Of a stretch of DNA of 64,000 nt, positions 49,591-57,974 are shown piece by piece; position 1 is the stretch's first letter, and every line of letters begins with the position of its first letter. The position numbers and the translations under genes were made by a program. A model generated the notes under the pieces. The model saw only the letters and a program-made list of their open reading frames with translations, was not told the DNA's origin and made no database searches. The stretch comes from Solibacteraceae bacterium. Its GTDB lineage: Bacteria; Acidobacteriota; Terriglobia; Bryobacterales; Bryobacteraceae. The stretch lies in assembly GCA_026984795.1 (NCBI GenBank), contig JALSRK010000027.1, positions 1 to 64,000 of the forward strand, read 5' to 3'.

Positions 49591-51243
49591 ATGGATCGCC
49601 GCAGATTCTTGTCCACCGCCGCCGCCCTGGGTCTGGGCGGCTGCGCCCCGAAGCCCTCTCCCGAACGCGCCCGGGAGGCCGTTCCCGCCTTCGAGCTGGA
49701 TGAAGTTCCCATCGCCGAGCTCCGACGCCGCATGGAGGCCGGCGAAGAGACGTCGCGCTCGCTCTGCGAGAAGTACCTCGCCCGCATCGAGCAGATCGAC
49801 CGCTCCGGGCCCACGCTGAACTCCGTCATCGAGATCAACCCGGACGCCCTCGAGATCGCCTCGCGCCTGGACGAGGAGCGCCGCGCCGGCAACGTCCGCG
49901 GGCCGCTGCACGGCATCCCCGTCATGATCAAGGACAACATCGACACCGCGGACCGGATGAAGACCTCGGCCGGTTCCCTCGCCCTGGCCGAATCCATCGC
50001 GCCCCGGGACTCCGGCGTCGCCCAACGCCTCCGCGCCGCCGGCGCCGTCATCCTCGCCAAAACGAACCTCTCCGAGTGGGCCAACTTCCGCTCCGAGCAC
50101 TCCACCTCCGGCTGGAGCGGCCGCGGCGGCCAGACCCGCAATCCCTATTTGCTGGACCGCAACCCCTGCGGCTCTTCCTCCGGCTCGGGGGTCGCCCCCT
50201 CGGCCAGCCTCTGCGCCGCCGCCGTCGGCACCGAGACCAACGGCTCCATCGTCTGCCCCTCCAACGCCAACGGCATCGTCGGCATCAAGCCCACCGTCGG
50301 GCTGGTCTCCCGCGCCGGCGTCGTCCCGATCTCTCACACCCAGGACACCGCTGGACCCATGGCCCGCACCGTGGCCGACGCCGCCGCCCTGCTCTCCGCC
50401 CTGGCCGGCGTCGATCCCCGCGACCCCGCCACCGCCGCCGCCGAGGGCCACATCGAAGCCGACTACACGAAGTTTCTGGACCCCGACGCCCTCCGCGGCG
50501 CCCGCATCGGCGTCGCCCGCAACTACCAGCACCGCAACCCCAGGGTCGCCAGGCTCTTCGACGACGCCGTCGAGGCCATGAAGAAGGCTGGCGCCGAAAT
50601 CATCGACCCCGCCGACATCCCCAACCGCCGCAAGTATTCCGAAGCCAGCTACGAAGTTCTGCTCTACGAGTTCAAGGACGGCATCAACAAGTACCTGGCC
50701 TCCCTCGGCCCGGGAGCCCCCGCTAAGACCCTCGCCGATTTGATCGAGTTCAACGAGCGCCACGCCGATCAGGAGATGCCCTACTTCGGCCAGGACATCT
50801 TCATCAAAGCCCAGGAGAAAGGCCCCCTCACCGACAAGGCCTACCGCGACGCCCTCGCTACCTGCCGCCGCTACGCGCGCACCGAGGGTCTCGACAAAGT
50901 CATCCGCGAGCACCGCCTCGACGCCCTCGTCGCCCCCACCGGCGGCCCGGCCTGGTGCACGGACCTGGTCAACGGCGACCACTTCACCGGCGGCAGCTCC
51001 ACCCCCGCCGCCGTCGCCGGCTACCCCTCGATCACCGTCCCCATGGGCGCCGTCTTCGGCCTCCCCGTCGGCATCTCCTTCATCGGAGCCGCCTGGACCG
51101 AGCCCCGCCTCATCGCCCTCGCCTACGCCTTCGAGCAGTTGACCCAACACCGCCGCCCCCCGCGCTTCCTGCCCCGCCTGCCCCCGGTCCTCCCCGGCCC
51201 GGCCCGCCTCGAACTCCCACCGAGCCCCGGCGAGCGGGCGTGA
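49591..51243 (+). CDS. Exported amidase, Tat lipoprotein-type signal (550 aa)
   Basis: This is an amidase-signature hydrolase. The N-terminus carries RRRF (Tat-like) followed by the lipobox LGGC near residue 18. The catalytic triad is visible: Lys in IPVMIKDNID, cis-Ser in the GSSSGSGV glycine-serine box, and the nucleophile Ser in GTETNGSIVCPS. It acts on an amide outside the cytoplasm; the substrate is not deducible. It is divergent from the deaminase gene 92 bases away, and is followed by the repeat patch at 51244-51611. No ribosome site is evident at the ATG. Confidence 0.88.
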   Translation: MDRRRFLSTAAALGLGGCAPKPSPERAREAVPAFELDEVPIAELRRRMEAGEETSRSLCEKYLARIEQIDRSGPTLNSVIEINPDALEIASRLDEERRAGNVRGPLHGIPVMIKDNIDTADRMKTSAGSLALAESIAPRDSGVAQRLRAAGAVILAKTNLSEWANFRSEHSTSGWSGRGGQTRNPYLLDRNPCGSSSGSGVAPSASLCAAAVGTETNGSIVCPSNANGIVGIKPTVGLVSRAGVVPISHTQDTAGPMARTVADAAALLSALAGVDPRDPATAAAEGHIEADYTKFLDPDALRGARIGVARNYQHRNPRVARLFDDAVEAMKKAGAEIIDPADIPNRRKYSEASYEVLLYEFKDGINKYLASLGPGAPAKTLADLIEFNERHADQEMPYFGQDIFIKAQEKGPLTDKAYRDALATCRRYARTEGLDKVIREHRLDALVAPTGGPAWCTDLVNGDHFTGGSSTPAAVAGYPSITVPMGAVFGLPVGISFIGAAWTEPRLIALAYAFEQLTQHRRPPRFLPRLPPVLPGPARLELPPSPGERA

Positions 51244-51611
51244 CGGAGTGGCCCCAAATCGGGGACAGTCACCCCTTTCCCTAATTGCTAATTGCTGGTC
51301 TGAACCCTGGTCTGAACCCCGAAGCTGAGACAAGGAAAAGAGGGACACTGACATAAACCGGGGACTGGCCACTCAATCACCAATTCCTGCTGCAGCACTT
51401 GGCGCGTCGAGACACGGTCCTTCCTGATTGGTGATTGCGGTGCCTGTCCCCGAAAAGAGATTAAAAGAGATTGGTGATTGCGGTGCCTGTCCCCGAAAAG
51501 AGCGCGCGGCCCCCCGCTCAACACCGCCCCGCACAATTGGCTGGCTGGACCCGGATTCCCCAGCAACGACCCTGGGGTGCCTGGCGCGCGCCGCACCCCG
51601 AACCCGGAGAC
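51244..51611. repeat. REP-like patch of inverted and tandem repeats
   Basis: This 368-bp gap has no gene but several repeats. A 34-bp direct repeat (51426-51459 and 51469-51502) contains GGTGCCTGTCCCCG, and the near-inverse CGGGGACAGTCACC lies at 51260-51273. CAATCACCAAT (51374-51384) is the exact inverse of ATTGGTGATTG (51427-51437 and 51470-51480). Small tandem duplications occur at 51282-51295 (TAATTGC twice) and 51297-51320 (GGTCTGAACCC twice). GGGGACAG/CTGTCCCC elements of this type are typical REP sequences mobilised by TnpA-REP (RAYT) enzymes, but no such gene is in the window. Confidence 0.7.
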
Positions 51612-52148
51612 TCAGTCCTTCCCCTGGATCAACTGCGACCGGCAGCGCTGCGCCTCTTCGTCGATGATCTTGAACTCCGCCTCCTTCTGCGCCACCAGTT
51701 GCACCAGGTAGTCCTGCAGCGCCTGGGCGTACGGCCCCACCTCGTTCAGCACCCCTTCGAGCAGGTCCGCCATCGCCGGGTTCTGGTACCGCCGCACCCC
51801 CTCGATCATCGACCGCATCATCGACTCCACCGTCTGCATCCGCAGGAACGCCTCGAGCGCCTTCGTCATCCGCCCCGGGTCCGCCGCCAGCTCGCCGAGC
51901 GTGCGTTTCAGGTAGCCGATCTGCTTCTCCAGATCCTCCAACTGCTTCGCGTAGGCGTCGGCCGAGTGCTTCCACTCCTGCGGGTTCACCTTCTCGAGCA
52001 GCGGCTCGAACCGGCCGAGCTGATCCGACAGCTCCCGGCACATCGTCTTCACGTCCCAGACCGGCTGCACACCCTCCGGGGTGGGGTCTTGCGCTTGCAG
52101 AACGCGGGCGCCCAGCCCGATCAAAACCAGAACCGCGGCAAACCTCAT
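51612..52148 (-). CDS. Exported helical protein of unknown function (178 aa)
   Basis: I do not recognise the family. From the ATG at 52148 a signal peptide (about residues 1-22, ending LQAQ) is followed by almost entirely helical, charged sequence with coiled-coil-like stretches (AYAKQLEDLEKQIGYLKRTLGEL, VLNEVGPYAQALQDYLVQLVAQKEAEFKIIDEEAQ) and one Cys near each end. It lies 55 bases downstream of the selenoprotein gene on the same strand, so it may be a periplasmic chaperone or partner. The open frame to 52499 overlaps the selenoprotein and is an artefact. Confidence 0.65.
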   Translation of the reverse strand: MRFAAVLVLIGLGARVLQAQDPTPEGVQPVWDVKTMCRELSDQLGRFEPLLEKVNPQEWKHSADAYAKQLEDLEKQIGYLKRTLGELAADPGRMTKALEAFLRMQTVESMMRSMIEGVRRYQNPAMADLLEGVLNEVGPYAQALQDYLVQLVAQKEAEFKIIDEEAQRCRSQLIQGKD

Positions 52149-52203
52149 CACCGCCCAGTGTCGCACAGCGGCGCCGCAGCGGTGAGACCGCCGGCCGGCC
52201 GGC

Positions 52204-53259
52204 TCACTTCTCGAGATCCTCCACCGCGAAACTCCACTCCAGCGGCAGCGTCTGGGGCGGATAGCACATCTTGTCGTCGCAGGCCTGGTAGCGGAACGAG
52301 CCCTTGACGGTGATCCTCCCATCCCGGACCACCGGCGCCAGCTCGGTCCTCTGCCCGAAGACCACGTCCCGCGTGAGCCGGAACGTCCCCTCGAACACCG
52401 GCAACGTCTCGTCGATCGCCTCCAGGTGCAGCGTCCGCGACTCCGGATACCCGGCCGCGAGCGCCACCCAGGCCCCGGTTTGTGGAATCTCCCAGGCAAC
52501 GGGGATGTAGCCGCCCGCGACGCCCGGCGCGTAGACGTGCATCTTCGGTTTCAGTTCCACTTTCAGAACAAGCGTGATGCGGCTGCCCGGATGCACCACG
52601 GCGTCGCTCGCCGAAGCCGTCAGTTTCAGGTGCTTCGTCTCGACAGTCTTCACCGCCCGCCCGGCGTCGTCCCGGAAGTAGCGCACCAGGATGCTCGACG
52701 CGGTATACCGCTCCCGGTGGTCCTCCTCGAAGAACTTCGCCCGGACCACGCCGTTCTCGTCGATGATGTACGTCCCGGGAAACGGAATGCCGTAGGCTTT
52801 GCTCTTCCGTGGGATGTTGGTGTTCAGAATACCGAAGGCGCGGATCACCTCCGACTCCGGATCGGACAGCAGCGGGTACGTAATCCCCTTCCGTTCCGCG
52901 AACGCCCGGATGGTTTCCACCGGATCGTACATCAACGCGGCCACCCGCAGGCCCCGCTTCTCGAAATCACTCCGGCGCTGTTCCAGCTCCACGAGCTGGG
53001 TCTTGCAGTACGGTCACCAGTCGGCCGACCGCACGAACATGAGGACAAGCCCGCGCGGCCCCCTGAGGTCTTCGAAGCTGCGCCGCCGCCCGTGCTGGTC
53101 CACGGCCTGGAAGGCAGGGATCTTTTCGCCGATCGCCGGGCCGGTCTTGACGCCCTCGTCGGTCTTGGGCAACGCGTGCAGCCGCGGCCGCGACTGTGCC
53201 CACGCCAGTCCAGCGGCCAACGCGGCCGCCGCCCAGAAAACAATCCAGTCCGTTCTCAT
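52204..53259 (-). CDS. Probable selenoprotein: redoxin with UxxC site fused to DsbD-alpha-like domain (351 aa with Sec82)
   Basis: A single reading frame from ATG 53259 to 52204 is interrupted only by TGA at 53016-53014. The flanking sequence reads FVRSADW-TGA-PYCKTQL, i.e. the thioredoxin-like W-C-x-x-C site with the first Cys replaced by UGA (Sec82) and Cys85 as resolver. A perfect hairpin follows (see 52983-53016). The protein has a signal peptide (residues 1-22, ending AWAQ), an AhpC/TSA-redoxin domain (about 40-190; GITYPLLSDPESEVIRAFG, FPGTYIIDENGVVRA), and a C-terminal domain like DsbD-alpha (about 205-345) with YQACDDKMCYPP (Cys327, Cys332). Inferred role: periplasmic thiol-peroxide or disulfide relay. 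AGGAG lies just upstream of the ATG. A routine caller would give two short genes. selA/B/C/D are not in this window. Confidence 0.82.
52983..53016 (-). promoter_or_regulatory. Bacterial SECIS-like hairpin at the in-frame UGA
   Basis: The UGA occupies 53016-53014. After 14 bases, CCAGCUC (52999-52993) pairs perfectly with GAGCUGG (52989-52983) around the 3-base loop GUG. The distance UGA to loop is 21 bases and the loop begins with G; both satisfy the published bacterial SECIS pattern (loop 16-37 bases away, G in the first two loop positions) as I recall it. It also encodes TQLVEL in frame. Confidence 0.72.
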
Positions 53260-53383
53260 CTGCTCCTGGTCCCTCCGGACACAGACCCACCGGAATCGGC
53301 GGCTGCCAGTTTACACTTTCGTTCCCGGACGGCTTTCGGTTACGCTCCCAGCGTCCAGGTCCGTCCGCCAGCCGTTCCGGGGG

Positions 53384-54871
53384 TTATTTTTCCTCTTCCC
53401 GCGTCCATCGCACCACCGGCTTCCGGGCCGCCGTCACCTCGTCCACCCGCCGGATGCGCGTCATGTGGGGCGCGCCCTTCACCAGTTCCGGATTCTCCTC
53501 CGCTTCCCTGGCGATCGAGATCATCGCGTCGATGAACAGGTCCAGCTCCTGCTTGCTCTCGGTCTCGGTGGGCTCGATCATGATCGCGCCCTTGACGATC
53601 AGCGGGAAGCTCACCGTATAGGGGTGGAAGCCGTAGTCGATGAGCCGCTTGGCGATGTCCATCGTCCGCACGCCGCGGCCCGCTTGCCGCGCGTCGCTGA
53701 AGACGCACTCGTGCATCGTCGGCGCTTTGTGCGGCAGCTCGTAGTAGGGCTCCAGCTTCTTGCGGACGTAGACCGCGTTCAGGATCGCATCGAGCGTCGC
53801 CCGCCGCAGCCCCTCGCCCCCGTGGGCCAGGATGTACGCCAGCGCCCGCACCAGCACGCCGAAGTTCCCGTAGAAGGCCCTGACCCGGCCGATCGACTGC
53901 GGCCGGCCGTAGTCCCACCGCCAGCCCGCTTCTTCGTTCACCAGCCGGGGCAGCGGCAGGAACGGCTCCAGGCGCTTCTTCACCGCCACCGGACCCGAGC
54001 CCGGCCCTCCGCCGCCGTGGGGCGTCGAGAACGTCTTGTGCAGGTTCAGGTGCATCACGTCCACGCCGAACTCGCCCGGCCGCGAGATCCCCGCCAGGGC
54101 GTTCATGTTCGCCCCGTCCATGTAGAGCAGCGCCCCCTTGGCGTGCAGGATGCGGGCCACCGCGACGATGTTCTCTTCGAACACCCCCAGCGTGTTCGGA
54201 TTGGTTACCATCAGCGCCGCCGTGTCTTCGTCCACCGCCGCCTCGAGCGCCGCCAGGTCCACCATCCCCTTCTCGTTCGAGGCGATGTTGCGCACCTGGT
54301 AACCCGCCATGGCGACCGATGCCGGGTTCGTGCCGTGCGCCGAATCCGGCACCAAAACCACCCGCCGCGGCCGCCCCTCGGCCTCCAGCGCCGCCCGCAC
54401 CAGCAGCATCCCGGTCAGCTCCCCGTGCGCCCCCGCCGCCGGCTGCAGCGTCACCGCGTCCATCCCGGTGATCTCGCACAGGGCATTCTCCAGGGCCGCG
54501 ATCACCTCCAGCGCTCCCTGCACCGACTCGTCCGGCTGGTAGGGGTGAATCCACCGCAGCCCTTCCAGCGCCGCCACCGCTTCGTTCACCCGCGGGTTGT
54601 ACTTCATCGTGCAGGAGCCAAGCGGATACATCCCGTGGTCGATGGCGTAGTTGTAGGTGGAGAGCCGCGTGAAGTGGCGCACCACTTCCACCTCGCTCAC
54701 CTCGGGGAACCCGCCGATCTCCTCCCGCACGTTCCCGGCGCCCAGGGCGTCCTTCGGGTCCACCGCGGGCACGTCGAGCGGCGGCAACTGATAGGCCCGC
54801 TTGCCCGGCGAGCTGCGCTCGAAGATCAGCGATTCGTTCTGGCTGACGTGCTGCCTGGCTTTCTTGATCAC
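53384..54871 (-). CDS. gcvPB: Glycine dehydrogenase (decarboxylating) subunit 2 (495 aa)
   Basis: This is the C-terminal half of the two-subunit P-protein. It carries the PLP lysine in HLNLHKTFSTPHGGGGPG, with the substrate loop LGSCTMKYNP and DSAHGTNPASV. With GcvPA it decarboxylates glycine and passes the aminomethyl group to the lipoyl arm of GcvH. It is the last of the four gcv genes (9-base gap to gcvPA), followed at 124 bases by the selenoprotein gene. Length is normal. PLP-dependent cytoplasmic enzyme. Confidence 0.95.
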   Translation of the reverse strand: MIKKARQHVSQNESLIFERSSPGKRAYQLPPLDVPAVDPKDALGAGNVREEIGGFPEVSEVEVVRHFTRLSTYNYAIDHGMYPLGSCTMKYNPRVNEAVAALEGLRWIHPYQPDESVQGALEVIAALENALCEITGMDAVTLQPAAGAHGELTGMLLVRAALEAEGRPRRVVLVPDSAHGTNPASVAMAGYQVRNIASNEKGMVDLAALEAAVDEDTAALMVTNPNTLGVFEENIVAVARILHAKGALLYMDGANMNALAGISRPGEFGVDVMHLNLHKTFSTPHGGGGPGSGPVAVKKRLEPFLPLPRLVNEEAGWRWDYGRPQSIGRVRAFYGNFGVLVRALAYILAHGGEGLRRATLDAILNAVYVRKKLEPYYELPHKAPTMHECVFSDARQAGRGVRTMDIAKRLIDYGFHPYTVSFPLIVKGAIMIEPTETESKQELDLFIDAMISIAREAEENPELVKGAPHMTRIRRVDEVTAARKPVVRWTREEEK

Positions 54872-54880
54872 CGCCGCCTC

Positions 54881-56200
54881 CTACCTCCCCAGAATCGCCT
54901 CGGCCACGGCGTCCATGTCTTCCCGCCGCGCCATCTCCGTCGCGCACAGCAGCAGGCAGTCTTCGAGCTCCGGATAGAACCGCCCCAGCGGCAGCCCGCC
55001 GACGATGCCCCGCTCCATCAGCCGCGCGTTCACCTCCGCGGGCTTCCTCACCGCCGAGTGGGCCACGAACTCGTTGAAGAACGGCCCGAAGAACTTCTGC
55101 GGCACCTTCCCCGCCAGATAGTGCGCCTTGGCGAGGTTCTGCTCGGCCAGTTCGCGCAGCCCGCGCTTGCCGTAGACGGTCATGAAGATCGTCGCCATCA
55201 GCGCCACCAGCGCCTGGTTGGTGCAGATGTTCGACGTGGCCTTCTCCCGGCGGATGTGCTGCTCCCGCGTGGTCAGCGTGAGGCAATAGGCACCCCTGCC
55301 CTCGATGTCCTTCGTCCGCCCCACCAGCCGGCCCGGCAGTTGCCGGATGTACTTCTGCCGGGTGGCGATCACCCCGGCGTAGGGGCCGCCGTAGCTCGGC
55401 GCGATGGCGAAGGATTGCAGCTCGCCGGCCACGATGTCGGCCTGCCGCGGCGGCTCCAGCACCCCGTAGGCCACCGGCTCGGTGAAGACGACGATCAGCA
55501 GCGCCCCCTTGGCGTGAGCGATCTCGGCCGCCTGCCTGACGTCCTCCACCACGCCGAAGAAGTTCGGCGACTGGATCAGGACCGCCGCCGTCCGCTCGTC
55601 GGTCTCCCGCTCGATCTCTTCCAGATCCGCCATCCCCGTGTCCCGGACATAGCCGGTCACGGCCGTCTCCAGCCCCTGGTGCCGCGCGTAGGTCTCGAGC
55701 ACCTGGCGGTACTCCGGGTGAACCGTGTTCGCCACCACCACCCGGTCGCGCCGCGTGATCCGCCGCGCCATCTGCACCGCTTCCGGCACGGCCGTCGAGC
55801 CGTCGTAGACCGAGGCGTTCGCCACCTCCATGCCGGTGAGCTGGCACAGCATGGTCTGGAACTCGAAGATCGTCATCAGGGTGCCCTGCGAGATCTCCGC
55901 CTGGTACGGCGTGTACGCGGTAAGGAACTCGCCTCGGCCCACCAGGACGTCGACCAGCACCGGCCGGTAGTGACAGTAAGCTCCCGCACCAAGGAAACAG
56001 GGACGCCCCGCCACGTTGCGTCCGCTCAGCCGCCGGAAGTAGTCGGTGATCTCGTACTCGGACTTGCCCGGCCCCAGCTTCAGCGGCTCCCGAAGCAGGA
56101 CCTCCTCGGGAAGATGGGCGTAAAGGTCGTCCAGGCTCTCCAGGCCCAGTTCCGCGAGCATCTCGCGGCGTTCATCGTCGGACTTCGGCAGGTAACGCAA
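54881..56200 (-). CDS. gcvPA: Glycine dehydrogenase (decarboxylating) subunit 1 (439 aa)
   Basis: This is the N-terminal half of the two-subunit P-protein. Family features include LGAGAYCHYRPVLVD, FLTAYTPYQAEISQGTLMTIFEFQTM, VYDGSTAVPEA and GPYAGVIATRQKYIRQLPGRLVG. It lacks the PLP lysine, which is in GcvPB. The split P-protein is common in Gram-positives and many deep-branching bacteria. Six bases separate it from gcvH. Confidence 0.95.
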   Translation of the reverse strand: MRYLPKSDDERREMLAELGLESLDDLYAHLPEEVLLREPLKLGPGKSEYEITDYFRRLSGRNVAGRPCFLGAGAYCHYRPVLVDVLVGRGEFLTAYTPYQAEISQGTLMTIFEFQTMLCQLTGMEVANASVYDGSTAVPEAVQMARRITRRDRVVVANTVHPEYRQVLETYARHQGLETAVTGYVRDTGMADLEEIERETDERTAAVLIQSPNFFGVVEDVRQAAEIAHAKGALLIVVFTEPVAYGVLEPPRQADIVAGELQSFAIAPSYGGPYAGVIATRQKYIRQLPGRLVGRTKDIEGRGAYCLTLTTREQHIRREKATSNICTNQALVALMATIFMTVYGKRGLRELAEQNLAKAHYLAGKVPQKFFGPFFNEFVAHSAVRKPAEVNARLMERGIVGGLPLGRFYPELEDCLLLCATEMARREDMDAVAEAILGR

Positions 56201-56206
56201 GGAGTC

Positions 56207-56602
56207 TTAAGATTCGCTCCCTTCTATGTAGGACTGGTACTCGGCCGCCGTCAGCAAACTCTCTACCTCCGCCGGGTTCGACAGCCGCACCTTCACCATC
56301 CAGGCCTCCCCGTGCGGGTCCTCGTTCACCTTCTCCGGCGCGTCGGCGAGTTTCTGGTTCACCTCGATCACCTCACCGGTCACTGGCGAGTAAACGTCCG
56401 AGACCGCCTTCACCGACTCCACCGAGCCCATCGTCTTGCCGGCCACCACGGAGTCTCCCGGTTGCGGCAGGTCCACGTAAACCACGTCGCCCAGCTCCTT
56501 CTGGGCGTAATCGGTGATCCCGATGGTCGCCGTGTCGCCCTCGACAACCACCCATTCGTGCTCTTTGGTGTAACGGTAGTTTTCCGGGTATGTCGCTGCC
56601 AT
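56207..56602 (-). CDS. gcvH: Glycine cleavage system H protein (131 aa)
   Basis: This is the lipoyl carrier that shuttles the aminomethyl intermediate between P, T and L proteins. The sequence shows the N-terminal YTKEHEWV, ITDYAQKELGDVVYVDLP, the lipoylation lysine in SVESVKAVSDVYSP, and NEDPHGEAWM at the end of the fold. The length and start are standard. Six bases from gcvT and gcvPA on either side. Confidence 0.97.
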   Translation of the reverse strand: MAATYPENYRYTKEHEWVVVEGDTATIGITDYAQKELGDVVYVDLPQPGDSVVAGKTMGSVESVKAVSDVYSPVTGEVIEVNQKLADAPEKVNEDPHGEAWMVKVRLSNPAEVESLLTAAEYQSYIEGSES

Positions 56603-56608
56603 TTGCTC

Positions 56609-57700
56609 TCACCTTTTCCGCTTGTAGAACGGGATGGGCGCCGTCACGGCTTCCACCGTCCTGCCGCGGATCAGAATCTCGATCTTGCGCCCGGGCTCCG
56701 CCTGGTCCGCGGGCAGATAGCACATGCCGATGTTCTTGCCCAACGTCGGCGACGGGCCCCCGCTGGTCACCCACCCCGCCAGGTCGCCGCCGATCAGCAC
56801 CTCGTAGCCGTCCCGCGCGATCCCCCGCCCCGTCACCTCGAATCCGATCAGGTTGCGGCGCACCCTCTCCCGCGCCTTCTCGAGCGCCGCCCGGCCCAGG
56901 AATTCGCCCTTGTCCATCTTCACGATCCAGCCGAGGCCGGCTTCGAACGGGTTGATCGAGGCGTCGATCTCATGGCCGTAGAGCGCCATGCCGGCTTCCA
57001 TCCGTAGCGTGTTCCTCGCCCCCAGACCGCACGGCCGGATGCCGAACTCCTCGCCCGCTTCGAGCACCGCGTTCCAGATCCGTTCCGCCTCCGCCGGACC
57101 GATGTAGATCTCGAAACCGTCCTCGCCCGTGTAGCCGGTGCGGGCGATCCGCCCCCGGACCCCCAGCACCTCGCCGTCGGTGAAGCGGTAATACCGGATC
57201 TCCTCGAGCCGCGTCCGCGTCAGCTTCTGCAGCGTCGCCGGCGCCTTCGGCCCCTGAATGGCGAGCTGCGCGTAGCGCTCGCTCGCAAACACCACTTCCG
57301 CGTCCCAGCGGTTCACCGCGCGGATGTGCTCGTAGTCCTTCTCCTGGTTCGAGGCGTTCACGCACAGGAAGAAGTGGTCGTCGGCCACCTTGTGCACCAG
57401 GATGTCGTCCACGAACCCGCCGTGCTCGTAGAGCAGCGCCGAGTACTGCGCCCGCCCCGGGGTCAGCTTCGCGGCGTCGTTGACGGTGACGTAGTTCGTC
57501 AGCTCGAGCGCCTCCGGGCCCCGGATCTCGATCTCCCCCATGTGGCTGACGTCGAACAGCCCCACCGCCGTCCGCACCGCCCGGTGCTCTTCCAGAATCG
57601 AGCTGTATTGCACCGGCATCTCCCAGCCGCCGAAATCGACCATCCGCGCGCCGAGCCGCCGGTGTACTTCGTTCAAGGGGGTTTTCTTGAGACCGCTCAT
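56609..57700 (-). CDS. gcvT: Aminomethyltransferase, glycine cleavage T protein (363 aa)
   Basis: GcvT releases ammonia from the H-protein-bound aminomethyl group and makes methylene-tetrahydrofolate. Motifs: MVDFGGWEMPVQY, FDVSHMGEI, ARTGYTGEDGFEIY, CGLGARNTLRMEAGMALYG and the C-terminal VTSGGPSPTLGKNIGM. The ATG at 57700 begins the conserved start KTPLNEVHRRLGA; the frame extends 24 codons upstream into the promoter region. It is first in gcvT-H-PA-PB. I looked for a glycine riboswitch in the leader and found none; a promoter with an operator-like repeat lies at 57763-57800. Confidence 0.95.
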   Translation of the reverse strand: MSGLKKTPLNEVHRRLGARMVDFGGWEMPVQYSSILEEHRAVRTAVGLFDVSHMGEIEIRGPEALELTNYVTVNDAAKLTPGRAQYSALLYEHGGFVDDILVHKVADDHFFLCVNASNQEKDYEHIRAVNRWDAEVVFASERYAQLAIQGPKAPATLQKLTRTRLEEIRYYRFTDGEVLGVRGRIARTGYTGEDGFEIYIGPAEAERIWNAVLEAGEEFGIRPCGLGARNTLRMEAGMALYGHEIDASINPFEAGLGWIVKMDKGEFLGRAALEKARERVRRNLIGFEVTGRGIARDGYEVLIGGDLAGWVTSGGPSPTLGKNIGMCYLPADQAEPGRKIEILIRGRTVEAVTAPIPFYKRKR

Positions 57701-57762
57701 GGCTGCCTGGCGCCCGTGGTTCGGAACGCCGCTTCCCTCGTCAGGCCCGTCACTGCCATCCG

Positions 57763-57800
57763 GAAAGCCCACTCTAGCAAGGGCTTTCGAAGAGTGTCAA
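57763..57800 (-). promoter_or_regulatory. Promoter of the gcv operon with overlapping inverted repeat
   Basis: On the minus strand TTGACA (complement 57795-57800) and TAGAGT (complement 57771-57776) are 18 bases apart, placing the start near 57764 and giving a leader of about 65 bases. A perfect 8-bp inverted repeat GAAAGCCC-N10-GGGCTTTC (57763-57770 and 57781-57788) brackets the -10, as an operator would. Confidence 0.6.
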
Positions 57801-57925
57801 ACTTCGGAATACACCGGCCAGGCGTCGTCGAACGCGCCCGCGACCCCGTCCTCCGCGGTTCCCGGCGACGCTCTCCTGCCCGCTGGTCCGCCACGCCGGG
57901 AGAGGCTCGCCTCTGCCGGGACCGC

Positions 57926-57931
57926 TATAAT
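57926..57931 (+). promoter_or_regulatory. -10 TATAAT of ribA
   Basis: A perfect TATAAT lies 44 bases before the ribA ATG at 57975. No clear -35 accompanies it, but transcription from about 57938 would exclude the in-frame ATGs at 57930 and 57936 and so supports the start at 57975. Confidence 0.45.
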
Positions 57932-57974
57932 GAAAATGGGTCTGCCGGAACCCGGAGCCTGCGCGTTTCCTGTA

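Noticed and set aside
51244-51611. CRISPR array
   Set aside because: Only two copies of the 34-bp repeat with a 9-base gap; no regular spacers and no cas genes.
51612-52499. 295-codon frame as the helical protein start
   Set aside because: The first 117 codons overlap the selenoprotein gene and have no domain; the signal peptide begins at 52148.
53014-53016. In-frame TGA as a pseudogene stop or sequencing error
   Set aside because: The TGA sits exactly at an active-site Cys, both flanks stay in frame with intact domains, and a SECIS-type hairpin follows. A TGC-to-TGA error cannot be excluded without re-sequencing, but is less likely.
53340-55847. Open frame of 835 codons on the minus strand
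   Set aside because: Out of phase with gcvPA and gcvPB, both of which have intact family motifs across the same bases.
52799-57007. Open frame of 1402 codons on the plus strand
   Set aside because: It is antisense to gcvT, gcvH, gcvPA and the selenoprotein, has the His/Arg/Val/Pro-rich composition of a GC-rich shadow frame, and matches no domain.
57701-57974. Glycine riboswitch upstream of gcvT
   Set aside because: I could not find the conserved aptamer core, and the predicted promoter leaves only about 65 bases of leader.
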